A stretch of DNA of 64,000 nucleotides from Blautia sp. (GTDB lineage Bacteria > Bacillota > Clostridia > Lachnospirales > Lachnospiraceae): assembly GCA_017459635.1 (NCBI GenBank), contig JAFUCO010000069.1, forward strand, positions 40,811 through 104,810, given 5' to 3'. The notes beneath the pieces were generated by a model. The model searched no databases. It saw only the letters and a list, made by a program, of their open reading frames with translations, and was not told where the DNA came from. Both the position numbers and the translations under genes were made by a program. Below are positions 53,071-61,076 of this stretch, one piece after another. Each line of letters starts with the position of its first letter. Position 1 is the stretch's first letter.

Positions 53071-53953
53071 TTGCAAGTCTTCCGGTAACCGGCGCTTCAA
53101 CCTTCTCTTTTACGATCTCAACAGCTTTGAGAAACTCATCCAGATCTATGCCGCTTTCAATTCCCATCGAGTTCCACATGCCAAGCATGTCCTCGGTAGA
53201 TGTGTTGCCCGCGCTTCCGGGGGCAAAAGGACAGCCGCCCAGACCGCCAAGGCAGGTTTCGAATATTTCCACTCCTCCCAGGAGGCCTGCCAGAACATTG
53301 GCGATCCCCATGCCTCTTGTATCATGGAAGTGAAGCCCCAGAATGAAATCGGAATGCAGTGTCCTGACTGCCTCAACCATTGCAGCAACCTGCCTTGGAT
53401 TGGCCACGCCGACGGTATCACAGAGAACGATCTCTCTTATCCCGAAGGAATACAGTCTGTCCAGTATCCTGAGCACCCTCTCCCTCGGAACTTCTCCCTC
53501 GTAGGGGCATCCGAATGCGACTGACAGGGAAACTCTGAATTTGATTCCCGGATAGTTGCTTACCACCTCGCCGATCTGCTCCAGCGACTCATCGATGCTC
53601 CGGTTTACGTTATGTTTATTGTGGGATTCGCTGGCGGATACCACATAAGTGACATTTTTTAGCCCTGCCTTAACGGCATTTTCAACTCCCCTTGGATTCG
53701 GGGCCAGTGCGATCGCCCTGAAATCTTCAGGCGCTTCCTTCAGAATGGTCTCCGCCACTACAGCCGCGTCGGCCATCTGAGGGATCCACTTAGGATTCAC
53801 AAAAGAAGTGATCTCCATCTGCTTTACGCCGGATCTGATCAGCTGCCTGATAATGGCCAGCTTATCCTCTGTCGCGATCTGCGCTTTCACATTCTGGAAC
53901 CCGTCCCTGGGGCCGACTTCCACAAGAGTTGCTCTCTGCGGTATTGCTGCCAT
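53051..53953 (-). CDS. HMG-CoA-lyase family enzyme
   Basis: 300 residues of the HMGL-like family. VEVGPRDGFQN carries the catalytic Arg-Asp, LHFHDTRG the metal-binding HxH, and the signature GLGGCPFAPGSAGNTSTED the active-site Cys. All HMG-CoA lyase catalytic residues appear present. It cleaves a 3-hydroxy-acyl-CoA into an acyl-CoA and an oxo-acid, either HMG-CoA itself or an analogue such as a branched malyl-CoA. Sits directly after the CoA-transferase (13-bp gap), which would make its CoA substrate. Confidence 0.93.
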   Translation of the reverse strand: MAAIPQRATLVEVGPRDGFQNVKAQIATEDKLAIIRQLIRSGVKQMEITSFVNPKWIPQMADAAVVAETILKEAPEDFRAIALAPNPRGVENAVKAGLKNVTYVVSASESHNKHNVNRSIDESLEQIGEVVSNYPGIKFRVSLSVAFGCPYEGEVPRERVLRILDRLYSFGIREIVLCDTVGVANPRQVAAMVEAVRTLHSDFILGLHFHDTRGMGIANVLAGLLGGVEIFETCLGGLGGCPFAPGSAGNTSTEDMLGMWNSMGIESGIDLDEFLKAVEIVKEKVEAPVTGRLANMCKAG

Positions 53954-53966
53954 CCTTCTCTCCTCC

Positions 53967-55163
53967 TTAGATGATCCCGTCTTCCTGCATCTTTCTGATC
54001 TCTTCCTGTGTATATCCCAGGAAGTCTCCGTAGATTTCCTGATTATGCTGTCCCAGCATAGGAGCCGGGAAACGGAAGCCCTGCTTTGTCTCTGACATCT
54101 TGATATGTGTGTTTGTCACCTTGATGGGTCCGACCTCAGGGTCTTCGATATCGATAAACATTTCCCTTGCTCCTGCGATATGCGGATCCTCCGTCACCTG
54201 CTTCACATCATAGATAGGAGCGGTTGGGATGCCTGCCTCAAGGAGGCGGTTTACCAGCTCATCCGACTGCTGTGTTTTTGTCCACTCAACCACGATCGGT
54301 TTGATAATGTCCCTGTTCTTTACACGGTCTCCGTTTTTCGCATAATCCGGATGATCTATCAGGTCCTCACGATCCATCATCTCACAGAGCTGCTTCCAGA
54401 ACTTGTCGTTGGCGATTCCGATAACCACATATTTGCCGTCGGCGGTCGGGAAGGTATCATAAGGAGCCGTCGATTCATACTGATTGCCCATGCGGCCCGG
54501 CAGCCTTCCGCCGATCAGGTAGATCTGGTTGATGATCTGCATTACGCTCACAAGACTGTCTACCAGGGCGATATCAACCTTCTGACCTTCGCCTGTTTTC
54601 TGTGCATGGTGCAGGGCGCCCAGCACACCGGCTGCCAGAGAGATGCCTGCGACTGTGTCCGAAACCGGGGCGCCGGCTCTTGTGGCTTCCCCGTCCGGCC
54701 ATCCTGTAACGCTCATTATTCCGCTCATGGCCTGTCCGACAATGTCGTAGCCGGGACGCTTGCTGTAGGGTCCGTAGTGGCCGAATCCGGAGATGCAGCC
54801 GTAAACCAGCTTCGGATTGATCTCTTTGAGTACATCGTATCCGAATCCCAGCTTCTCCATCGTGCCGGGACGATAGTTTTCTATAAGGATATCGGCTTTC
54901 TTAACCAGCTCGAAGAAAACATCTTTTCCTTTTTTAAGGTTCAATGTGATGCCTTTTTTGTTGCGGTTCATGTTCATGAAGTAACCGCTTTTTCCTTCTT
55001 TGAAAGGAGGAAAACCTCTGGTGTCATCCCCGCGTCCCGGGATCTCCACCTTGATCACTTCCGCTCCCATATCCGCAAGGATCATGGAGCAGTACGGCCC
55101 TGCCAGCACACGGCTCAGGTCCAGAACAACCACACCATCCAAAGCTCCTTTTGTCTGACTCAT
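53967..55163 (-). CDS. Family III CoA-transferase (CaiB/BaiF)
   Basis: 398 residues, full length. Opens with LDGVVVLDLSRVLAGPYCSMILADMGAEVIKVE. The likely catalytic Asp is in GAPVSDTVAGI; GYDIVGQAMSGIMSVTG is typical of the formyl-CoA/succinyl-CoA transferase group. It moves CoA to a carboxylic acid through an aspartyl-CoA anhydride. Operon position just upstream of the lyase suggests it activates the hydroxydicarboxylate made by the LeuCD-type hydratase. Confidence 0.94.
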   Translation of the reverse strand: MSQTKGALDGVVVLDLSRVLAGPYCSMILADMGAEVIKVEIPGRGDDTRGFPPFKEGKSGYFMNMNRNKKGITLNLKKGKDVFFELVKKADILIENYRPGTMEKLGFGYDVLKEINPKLVYGCISGFGHYGPYSKRPGYDIVGQAMSGIMSVTGWPDGEATRAGAPVSDTVAGISLAAGVLGALHHAQKTGEGQKVDIALVDSLVSVMQIINQIYLIGGRLPGRMGNQYESTAPYDTFPTADGKYVVIGIANDKFWKQLCEMMDREDLIDHPDYAKNGDRVKNRDIIKPIVVEWTKTQQSDELVNRLLEAGIPTAPIYDVKQVTEDPHIAGAREMFIDIEDPEVGPIKVTNTHIKMSETKQGFRFPAPMLGQHNQEIYGDFLGYTQEEIRKMQEDGII

Positions 55164-55200
55164 CCTCTTCTCCTCCGCAGTTTTATAAGATTAGATCTCC

Positions 55201-55695
55201 TCAGTTCTTATTTTTACCGGCTTCTTCCATCAGGTAGGGGATAAGTCCCCCGCATTCCATGATCTTTGTTATATGCTCCGGCATCGTATTGCAGGCGTAG
55301 GTCTCACCTTTCGTGTAATTGGTGATGACCCCCTTTTTGTAATCCACGTCTATCTCGTCTCCCATGGATATTCTGTTCGTCTCGCTGCATTCCACAGGGA
55401 TCATTCCCACATTGATGCAGTTCCTGTAGAAGATCCTCGCGTAATCCATGGCGACTATCACGCGGACACCCAGCTCTTTCAGCACCAGTGGAGCCGTCTC
55501 ACGGCTGGAACCCGATCCAAGATTGTGCTCCGTCACAAAATAGTCTCCGGGGCGGAATCCTTTGGCAAATTCCGGATCCAGGTTGCTCATGCAGTAAGCG
55601 CTCGCGCCTTTGATATCCAGCTCCATCGACTCCGGCGGAGCAATGATATCTGTGTTGATGTTGTCTTTATATTTCCAGACTTTCCCTCTGCTCAT
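55201..55695 (-). CDS. LeuD-type small subunit of an aconitase-family hydratase
   Basis: 164 residues with the swivel-domain motifs HNLGSGSSRETAPLVLKELGVRVIVA and YRNCINVGMIPVE. Its start overlaps the stop of the large-subunit gene by 4 bp. It could be isopropylmalate isomerase, but the absence of leuA/leuB and the presence of PrpF-type and CoA genes favour a catabolic role, such as the dimethylmaleate hydratase (DmdB) type. Confidence 0.93.
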   Translation of the reverse strand: MSRGKVWKYKDNINTDIIAPPESMELDIKGASAYCMSNLDPEFAKGFRPGDYFVTEHNLGSGSSRETAPLVLKELGVRVIVAMDYARIFYRNCINVGMIPVECSETNRISMGDEIDVDYKKGVITNYTKGETYACNTMPEHITKIMECGGLIPYLMEEAGKNKN

Positions 55696-56972
55696 GCCCG
55701 TTCCTCCTGCAGAAACTCACGCGGATCTGTAATGTATCCGGTTATCGCACTGGCTGCTGCCGTAAGCGGAGATGCCAGATACACGCCCGAAGTTTTGGAA
55801 CCCATACGGCCCAGGAAGTTGCGGTTCGTCGTGGCTACGCACACCTCGTTGTCTCCGATATTTCCGGAGTGGACTCCCAGGCAGGCGCCGCAGGTCGAGC
55901 CAAGGATAGTGCATCCGGCCCCGGCCAGATCATTGAATATCCCGTCCCTGAGGCACTGATTGTAAATATCTCTTGAAGCCGGCGATACCAACACGCGGAT
56001 CCCTGAAGCCACCTTCCTTCCTTTCAGAAACATGGCTGCCATCTTAAGGTCGTGATACCTGCCGCCTGTGCAGGAACCGATGTACACCTGGTCGACCTTT
56101 GTCTTCTCCAGCTTTTCAACATCTGTCACATTGTCCACTTCGTGAGGGCAGGCGACCTGGGGTACCAGGTCTTCTGCCCGGAAGCGCAGCCTGCGCTCAT
56201 AGACGGCGTCGGTATCGGCGTTGATCCAGTCAAACCGGTCCGTGATCCCATGCTGCCCTTCCAGATATTCAGCAGTCACATGGTCATATCCGATCATTCC
56301 GACCTTCGCCCCGGCTTCTACCGCCATATTTGAAAGGCACAGCCTCTCGTCCATTATCATCGAACGGATGGTACTTCCGTCATATTCCATAGCCTTATAT
56401 GTGGCACCCGCATGTCCCAGCTCCTTTATGGTGCGAAGCGAAACATCCTTGGCCATGACGCCTTCTCTAAGGTCCCCTTCCCAAAGGATGTGGATGCTCT
56501 GCGGTACCTTGAGCCAGATCTTTCCGGTCATCAGCACTCCAGACATCTCAGTGGAGCCGATCCCTGTTGAGAAGCACCCCAGCGCTCCATAGGTGGTTGT
56601 ATGGGAATCGGTTCCCACAACAACCGTTCCGGGGATCGCATGTCCCTTGTCCACCATCACCTGGTGACAGGGGCCTGCAAATTCGTAATAATTATCGATA
56701 TGATTATCTTTTGCCCAGTCTCTCGTAAATTTCACGATGTTGGCCTGTTTGATATTGGCAGGAGGTGTGTAATGATCCGAAACGATCACGACCTTCTCAG
56801 GATCCCACACCGGTCTGTTCTGCTTTTTAAGGTTATCGGCAATCTCTACTCTCGGCCCCAGGATGTCGTCCATCATGGCTTTGTCCACCTGCACCCAGAT
56901 GATCTCACCTGCTTTTACACTGTCCTGTCCCGCAGCCCTTGCCAGAATCTTCTCGCTGATCGTCATTCCCAT
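55692..56972 (-). CDS. LeuC-type large subunit of an aconitase-family hydratase
   Basis: 426 residues. Aconitase-fold [4Fe-4S] dehydratase; cluster cysteines in YIGSCTGGRYHDL and LGSTCGACLG. DSHTTTYGALG and RNFLGRMGS are typical of the archaeal/clostridial LeuC-HacA-DmdA group. Adds water to or removes it from a small dicarboxylate. Encoded with the small subunit and directly after the GGGtGRT gene. Confidence 0.94.
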   Translation of the reverse strand: MGMTISEKILARAAGQDSVKAGEIIWVQVDKAMMDDILGPRVEIADNLKKQNRPVWDPEKVVIVSDHYTPPANIKQANIVKFTRDWAKDNHIDNYYEFAGPCHQVMVDKGHAIPGTVVVGTDSHTTTYGALGCFSTGIGSTEMSGVLMTGKIWLKVPQSIHILWEGDLREGVMAKDVSLRTIKELGHAGATYKAMEYDGSTIRSMIMDERLCLSNMAVEAGAKVGMIGYDHVTAEYLEGQHGITDRFDWINADTDAVYERRLRFRAEDLVPQVACPHEVDNVTDVEKLEKTKVDQVYIGSCTGGRYHDLKMAAMFLKGRKVASGIRVLVSPASRDIYNQCLRDGIFNDLAGAGCTILGSTCGACLGVHSGNIGDNEVCVATTNRNFLGRMGSKTSGVYLASPLTAAASAITGYITDPREFLQEERA

Positions 56973-57023
56973 TGTTTTTCCCCTTCTGATATCTCTTTCC
57001 GGTCGGCGTTTTACTGTTTTCCC

Positions 57024-58022
57024 TTATCGGTTCAGCACCTTGTCGATATTCACGGCGATGGAAACGGTAGCGCCTACCATCGGGTTATTTCCCATTCCGA
57101 CGAAGCCCATCATAGCCACATGGGCCGGTACCGAAGAAGAACCTGCGAAGGTTGTATCTCCGTACATGCGGCTCATGGAATCTGTAAGCCCGTATGAAGC
57201 GGGACCTGCCGAGGTTTCATCCGGTCCGAGCGTCCTTCCGATGCCGCCGCCGGATGCACAGGCAAAGTATGTTTTGCCGCGAAGATTGCAGTTTCTCTTG
57301 TAGCCGCCCGCTACGATGTGCGAGAAGCGGACCATGTTGGTTCCGTTTCCGGAAATAGAGATGTCCACGTCTTCCATTTCCATGATCGCGATGCCTTCGC
57401 GTACATCATTGGCGCCGTAGCAGAGAACCTGCGCACGGTCTTCGGAGAATGGTGTGCGGGAAACTACTTCCAGCCTGTCTTTTTCATAATCAAAACGTGT
57501 CCTTACATAAGTAAATCCGTTGAACCGGGAGATGATCTCCGCTGCGTCTTTTCCGAGCCCGTTCAGGATGACCTTGAGCGGTGTCTTTCTGACGGTATTG
57601 GCCGATGCGGCGATTCCGATAGCTCCTTCCGCCGCCGCGAAGGATTCGTGGCCGGCGAGGAAGCAGAAGCATTTCACCTCATCATCGAGTATCATGGATG
57701 CCAGCTTGCCGTGTCCGATCCCTACCTGACGCTCATCCGCCACCGAACCGTCGATGCAGAAAGCCTGCAGCGCGTTTCCAAGCTCCAGGGCAGCTTCGGA
57801 AGCACTCTTCACTTTCGTCTTCAGCGCTGCCGCCGTTCCCGCTGTATATGCATAGCACGCATCGTCAAAGCAGATCGGCTGGATACCCTTTACCGTTTTG
57901 TAAATGTCGAGTCCTGCGTCCTCACAGATCTTCTGTGCTTCATCGATATCATTGATGCCCTTGCTCTGCAGGTAAGCGTTGACTTTATCAATTTTCAGAT
58001 TGTAGTTTTCAAATGTGATCAT
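57024..58022 (-). CDS. GGGtGRT protein
   Basis: 332 residues of the GGGtGRT family, named for its Gly-rich motif, seen here as ASGGGIGRTLGPDE. The function of the family is not established. It is commonly paired with a NifU-like protein, as here. AGGGAGGG precedes the start. Placed between the NifU-like gene and the Fe-S hydratase genes, it may help mature the hydratase cluster; that is inference. Confidence 0.9.
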   Translation of the reverse strand: MITFENYNLKIDKVNAYLQSKGINDIDEAQKICEDAGLDIYKTVKGIQPICFDDACYAYTAGTAAALKTKVKSASEAALELGNALQAFCIDGSVADERQVGIGHGKLASMILDDEVKCFCFLAGHESFAAAEGAIGIAASANTVRKTPLKVILNGLGKDAAEIISRFNGFTYVRTRFDYEKDRLEVVSRTPFSEDRAQVLCYGANDVREGIAIMEMEDVDISISGNGTNMVRFSHIVAGGYKRNCNLRGKTYFACASGGGIGRTLGPDETSAGPASYGLTDSMSRMYGDTTFAGSSSVPAHVAMMGFVGMGNNPMVGATVSIAVNIDKVLNR

Positions 58023-58037
58023 AGCGCCCTCCCTGTT

Positions 58038-58730
58038 TTATTCTTTCCTCGGATCGATTGTCCGGACCGCATCTTTATATCTTCCGGTAGTCCCTGAGGC
58101 AGCTTCAAGCGCTTCTGCCGAAGTCTTTCCGCTCTCCAGTGCTTCGATCATCTTTGCTATGTTGATATATTTGTAACCGATGATGCGGTCTTTCTCATCG
58201 AGCGCTATCCGTGAAACATAACCTTCAGTGAGCTCCAGGTAGCGGGGACCCTTGGCGTTAGTACCGTACACGGTTCCTATCTGGCTCCTGAGTCCTTTGC
58301 CCAGGTCTTCAAGGCCGGAGCCGATGGCCAGCCCGTCTTTGGAGTAGGCTGTCTGGGTTCTGCCGTAAGCCATCGCCAGGAAGAATTCTCTCATCGCTAC
58401 GTTGATGGCGTCACATACCAGATCGGTGTTAAGGGCTTCAAGAAGTGTTTTTCCGGGAAGGATCTCTGCCGCCATCGCTGCTGACTGGGTCATTCCCGTA
58501 CATCCGATAGTCTCGATCAGAGCTTCTTCCACGATGCCGTTCTTAATATTGAGGGAAAGCTTGCAGGCTCCCTGTTTGAGGCCGCAGGTTCCGACGCTGT
58601 GGCTGAAACCCGAAATCTTATCTACACTCTTAACTGCCTCAAAGCTTCCTTCCTGCGGTATCGGCGCTGCGCCATGCTCCGTGCATTTGCCCACGCAGGT
58701 CATCTGTTCCAGTTCTTTTGTGTACTTCAT
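58038..58730 (-). CDS. NifU-like Fe-S scaffold protein
   Basis: 230 residues with features of the NifU/IscU N-terminal scaffold: conserved cysteines in SVGTCGLKQGACKLSLNI and LIETIGCTGMTQSAAMAAEIL, plus Cys in VGKCTEHG and LVCDAIN. First gene of the catabolic operon behind a promoter with TTCAGTATTGAA-type operators. Likely builds or carries an iron-sulfur cluster, perhaps for the LeuCD-type hydratase. Confidence 0.88.
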   Translation of the reverse strand: MKYTKELEQMTCVGKCTEHGAAPIPQEGSFEAVKSVDKISGFSHSVGTCGLKQGACKLSLNIKNGIVEEALIETIGCTGMTQSAAMAAEILPGKTLLEALNTDLVCDAINVAMREFFLAMAYGRTQTAYSKDGLAIGSGLEDLGKGLRSQIGTVYGTNAKGPRYLELTEGYVSRIALDEKDRIIGYKYINIAKMIEALESGKTSAEALEAASGTTGRYKDAVRTIDPRKE

Positions 58731-58792
58731 GTCCGCCCTCCCATTGGATTGGTTTCATCATTTTTAAATTGTGATTCATCTTTGTTTTGTGA

Positions 58793-58927
58793 TTCAGTAT
58801 TGAACTCTCGTTTAACTATCTGTATCTTATCACGCCTTTAATTAAATGTCAATTCATTCTTGAATTAATATTCAACAAAAATCAACCTTCATTTTTGTAT
58901 AAATTGTACAGGCGTTCAATATTGAAC
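58793..58927 (-). promoter_or_regulatory. Promoter and TetR-type operators of the catabolic operon
   Basis: Minus-strand promoter TTGACA (58847-58852), 17 bp, TAAGAT (58824-58829). Three operator-like sites: TTCAGTATTGAA (58793-58804) just after the start point, TTGAATTAATATTCAA (58860-58875) just before the -35, and the perfect palindrome GTTCAATATTGAAC (58914-58927). The same motif occurs at the DUF1097 and TetR promoters. Confidence 0.82.
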
Positions 58928-58929
58928 CA

Positions 58930-59179
58930 TTATTTATAGATACTGTCTTTCCCGGACACCTTCAGGAGTCTTCCGTCATGTTCATATTAAGCAGCCCATG
59001 TGCCAAATCAGCGATCCTCCGTGGATAATAGTTTCCAGCGCCATGCTTCTTCTATGAAACTTCAGTATTTATTTGTTCCTTTGAGCACCAGCAGAAAATC
59101 ATTCAACAATGATTTTCATACTTAAACCTTATGTTTCTTAAGGGACTAGCATATGGATCCGAATGATACATCTACGAAA
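58930..59179. other. Intergenic stretch without recognised features
   Basis: About 250 bp between the operator region and a REP-like unit. I see no credible ORF. A small inverted repeat (GAAAATCATT/AATGATTTTC, about 59093-59118) is the only structure noted. Confidence 0.4.
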
Positions 59180-59206
59180 TAAGACAGGGGACGGTTCTCT
59201 GTCTTA
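59180..59206. repeat. REP-like dispersed hairpin
   Basis: A full copy of the unit (core GGGGACGGTTCTCTGTC with TAAGACA/TTA ends), the same as the copy at 5203-5229. Confidence 0.85.
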
Positions 59207-59220
59207 ATAATTGAAAATAA

Positions 59221-59266
59221 TATAAACGGGGCTGCGAAAAATGTTTTTTCACAGCCCCGTTTATAT
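59221..59266 (-). terminator. Terminator after the DUF1097 gene
   Basis: TATAAACGGGGCTG pairs with CAGCCCCGTTTATA; inner GAAAAA/TTTTTTC arms extend the stem. Confidence 0.85.
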
Positions 59267-59342
59267 GTACGTCTGAACAACAATATCAAAACAGATTGTA
59301 TCTATTAGTAACCTGTTCTGATCAGTGAAAACAGATTCAATT

Positions 59343-59903
59343 TTACTCGCTTCTCACAGAGGAATGCGTCTTACCTTCCTTCAGGAAAAACTTCCAGTCG
59401 CCATCCTCTGTCATAAGCAGCAGTCCCGCCATGCATGCGTATCCTGCCAGGACTCCAAGGACCAGTGTTATTGCCAGGGATACAAGCTGGGATCCATCCG
59501 GTGTGAAGATGGAGCTTGCTATCGTTGCGGCCATGCCTCCGAAAACAGGAGGAAGCGCGTTAAATGGCGTTTTTCCAAGGATGACTCCATGCACCCAGAC
59601 ACAGATGATCGTTACTACAAGTGTCACAAGGAAGTTTGACAGCGCAGCACTCACACCGGCATTCTGGACCATCTCTCCTGCTTTAATGAAGATAACGCCC
59701 CAGGCGACACCCAATACGCCGCAGACGCTGTTTGTGAGAATGTTTTCCTTTTTTCCGCCTCCTGCAAGGAAAACCGGCATTGCGACAAATGTTGCCCACA
59801 TCACTCCGTGGGAAGCGAGCGGGGTCAGCGTGTACAGCAGAGCATAAATTCCCATAACTACTCCCATCCAGATTCCCCAGTTAAACATCAATTTACTTTT
59901 CAT
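59343..59903 (-). CDS. DUF1097 membrane protein
   Basis: About 186 residues from MKSKLMFNWGIWMGVVMG, with AGGAGG 8 nt upstream; a GTG start at 59936 is possible but unsupported. Five or six TM helices, with FNALPPVFGGMAATIA typical of DUF1097 proteins (E. coli YcdZ is one), whose function is unknown. Its promoter carries the same operators as the catabolic operon, so it may transport the pathway's substrate or product. Confidence 0.88.
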   Translation of the reverse strand: MKSKLMFNWGIWMGVVMGIYALLYTLTPLASHGVMWATFVAMPVFLAGGGKKENILTNSVCGVLGVAWGVIFIKAGEMVQNAGVSAALSNFLVTLVVTIICVWVHGVILGKTPFNALPPVFGGMAATIASSIFTPDGSQLVSLAITLVLGVLAGYACMAGLLLMTEDGDWKFFLKEGKTHSSVRSE

Positions 59904-59927
59904 CCTTTTGTCCTCCTCTCTCATCTC

Positions 59928-59983
59928 GTTACTCACGGCTCAGCCGCAAACAGCCGGGTCAGAGTCTTCCATTCGGAATCCCG
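59928..59983. repeat. Second dispersed repeat family, copy 3
   Basis: GTTACTCACGGCTCAGCCGC, AAACAGCCGGGTCAGAG, TCTTCCATTCGGAATCCCG. Matches the 34814-34873 copy over its whole length with scattered changes. Confidence 0.7.
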
Positions 59984-60073
59984 CGTGATCGACATCCTCC
60001 ACATGTCATTCACAGCTGCTGTGTCTGTTCATTTATTGACTTTTGGCCTGTTTGTTTTGTATTAAACCACCAG

Positions 60074-60144
60074 CCAATATTGAACTTTAAATCAACCATT
60101 TGCATTGTATCATCCCAAAATTGAAATGTCAATTCAATATTGAA
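60074..60144 (-). promoter_or_regulatory. Promoter and operators of the DUF1097 gene
   Basis: Minus-strand TTGACA (60127-60132), 17 bp, TACAAT (60104-60109). TTCAATATTGAA (60133-60144) abuts the -35, and a second site AGTTCAATATTGG (about 60074-60086) lies just after the start point. The layout mirrors the catabolic operon promoter. Confidence 0.82.
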
Positions 60145-60225
60145 ATATAATTCATTATTGGAAAAGCATTCAATTTTTTTGGTTAAGATAAAGATTTTAA
60201 CCCGTTGGATTTGATAATTTGCACA

Positions 60226-60274
60226 TTGACTTTTTCTGAGTTTCTGATACAATCATGGAATATTCAACATTGAA
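60226..60274 (+). promoter_or_regulatory. Promoter and operator of the TetR gene
   Basis: TTGACT (60226-60231), 16 bp, TACAAT (60248-60253), with TTCAACATTGAA (60263-60274) at about the transcription start. Suggests autorepression. Confidence 0.78.
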
Positions 60275-60315
60275 TTATGATTAAAGAATATAAAACAGAA
60301 GAGAGGAAGATTGCT

Positions 60316-60894
60316 ATGGCAATGTCATTGGAGAAAAGGGAAAAGATATCTCAGGAGAGACGCAGTGCAATTCTTGACGCCGCTATCTCTCTTTTTGATG
60401 ACAAAGGATATGTTAATACAACTATTTCGGATATCGCCCGTCAGGCGGATATGTCCAATGGACTCATCTATCATTATTTCTCATCAAAAGAAGATATCCT
60501 GCGTTCCTACGGGCAGTCGATCAAAGAATGTGAAGAGCATGTTATGAGCCAGCCCACCGGAACTGATTCCCTGAGGGAGTTCTGCCGCAGGGTTCTGCTC
60601 GACTACGAAGTTACGCAGTACCACTCCCCCATCCGTATCCTTATCACCTGCTATGGACAGGGTGAAGTAAAAGAAGATGACCTTGGTTTCCCGTTTAATG
60701 ATTATGGCAAAACCTTTCTGGCAGCCATTATAAAAAAAGGACAGGATGCCGGTGAATTCAGAAGAGGCGATCCTGCCATATTGGGAGACATCCTCTGGCA
60801 TACCATAATCGGATATACCATACACAGGATGAACTACGGAAAAGATAAGATCAGCATCCCTGATATAGAGCTGCTGCTCGACACTGTCAGGTGA
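60316..60894 (+). CDS. TetR/AcrR family regulator
   Basis: About 192 residues from MAMSLEKREKISQERR, with GAGAGGAAG upstream; an earlier in-frame ATG at 60277 lacks a site. The HTH reads NTTISDIARQADMSNGLIYHYFSSKEDIL, a canonical TetR recognition region. The C-terminal ligand domain is unremarkable. Divergent from the DUF1097 gene. The palindromes TTCAAnATTGAA at three promoters nearby make it the likely local repressor, presumably released by a pathway metabolite or acyl-CoA. Confidence 0.92.
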   Translation: MAMSLEKREKISQERRSAILDAAISLFDDKGYVNTTISDIARQADMSNGLIYHYFSSKEDILRSYGQSIKECEEHVMSQPTGTDSLREFCRRVLLDYEVTQYHSPIRILITCYGQGEVKEDDLGFPFNDYGKTFLAAIIKKGQDAGEFRRGDPAILGDILWHTIIGYTIHRMNYGKDKISIPDIELLLDTVR

Positions 60895-60904
60895 CCGAAC
60901 ATAG

Positions 60905-60992
60905 TGGCTGTACGCAAAGTCGAACATAAAGGCGAATGCAGAAACGAACACAGTGACGAATGCAGAATCGAACACAGAATCGAAACAGAATC
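60905..60992. repeat. Degenerate short tandem repeats
   Basis: A run of imperfect units of about 10-13 bp built on CGAACACAGAAT (for example GCAGAATCGAACACAGAATC). It leads directly into the hairpin at 60993. Resembles the array next to the hairpin at 16727. Confidence 0.6.
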
Positions 60993-61052
60993 GAACACAG
61001 GAGCCGGGTGACTGTACTGATTTTTCAGCACAGTCACCCGGCTCCTGTGTTC
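60993..61052. terminator. Long terminator hairpin between TetR and amidase genes
   Basis: GAACACAGGAGCCGGGTGAC pairs with GTCACCCGGCTCCTGTGTTC around ACTGT/ACAGT and a T-rich loop: over 20 bp of perfect stem. The ends GAACACAGG and CCTGTGTTC recall the REP-like family. It serves both convergent genes. Confidence 0.85.
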
Positions 61053-61076
61053 CCGTAGAACCTTCTCCTTATGTTT

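Noticed and set aside
54105-55244. 379-codon frame antisense to the CoA-transferase gene
   Set aside because: Shadow frame; the sense protein is a full-length family III CoA-transferase within an operon.
55201-56972. Leucine biosynthesis leuCD
   Set aside because: No leuA, leuB or ilv genes nearby; neighbours are PrpF-type, CoA-transferase and lyase genes, so a catabolic hydratase is more likely, though isopropylmalate isomerase is not excluded.
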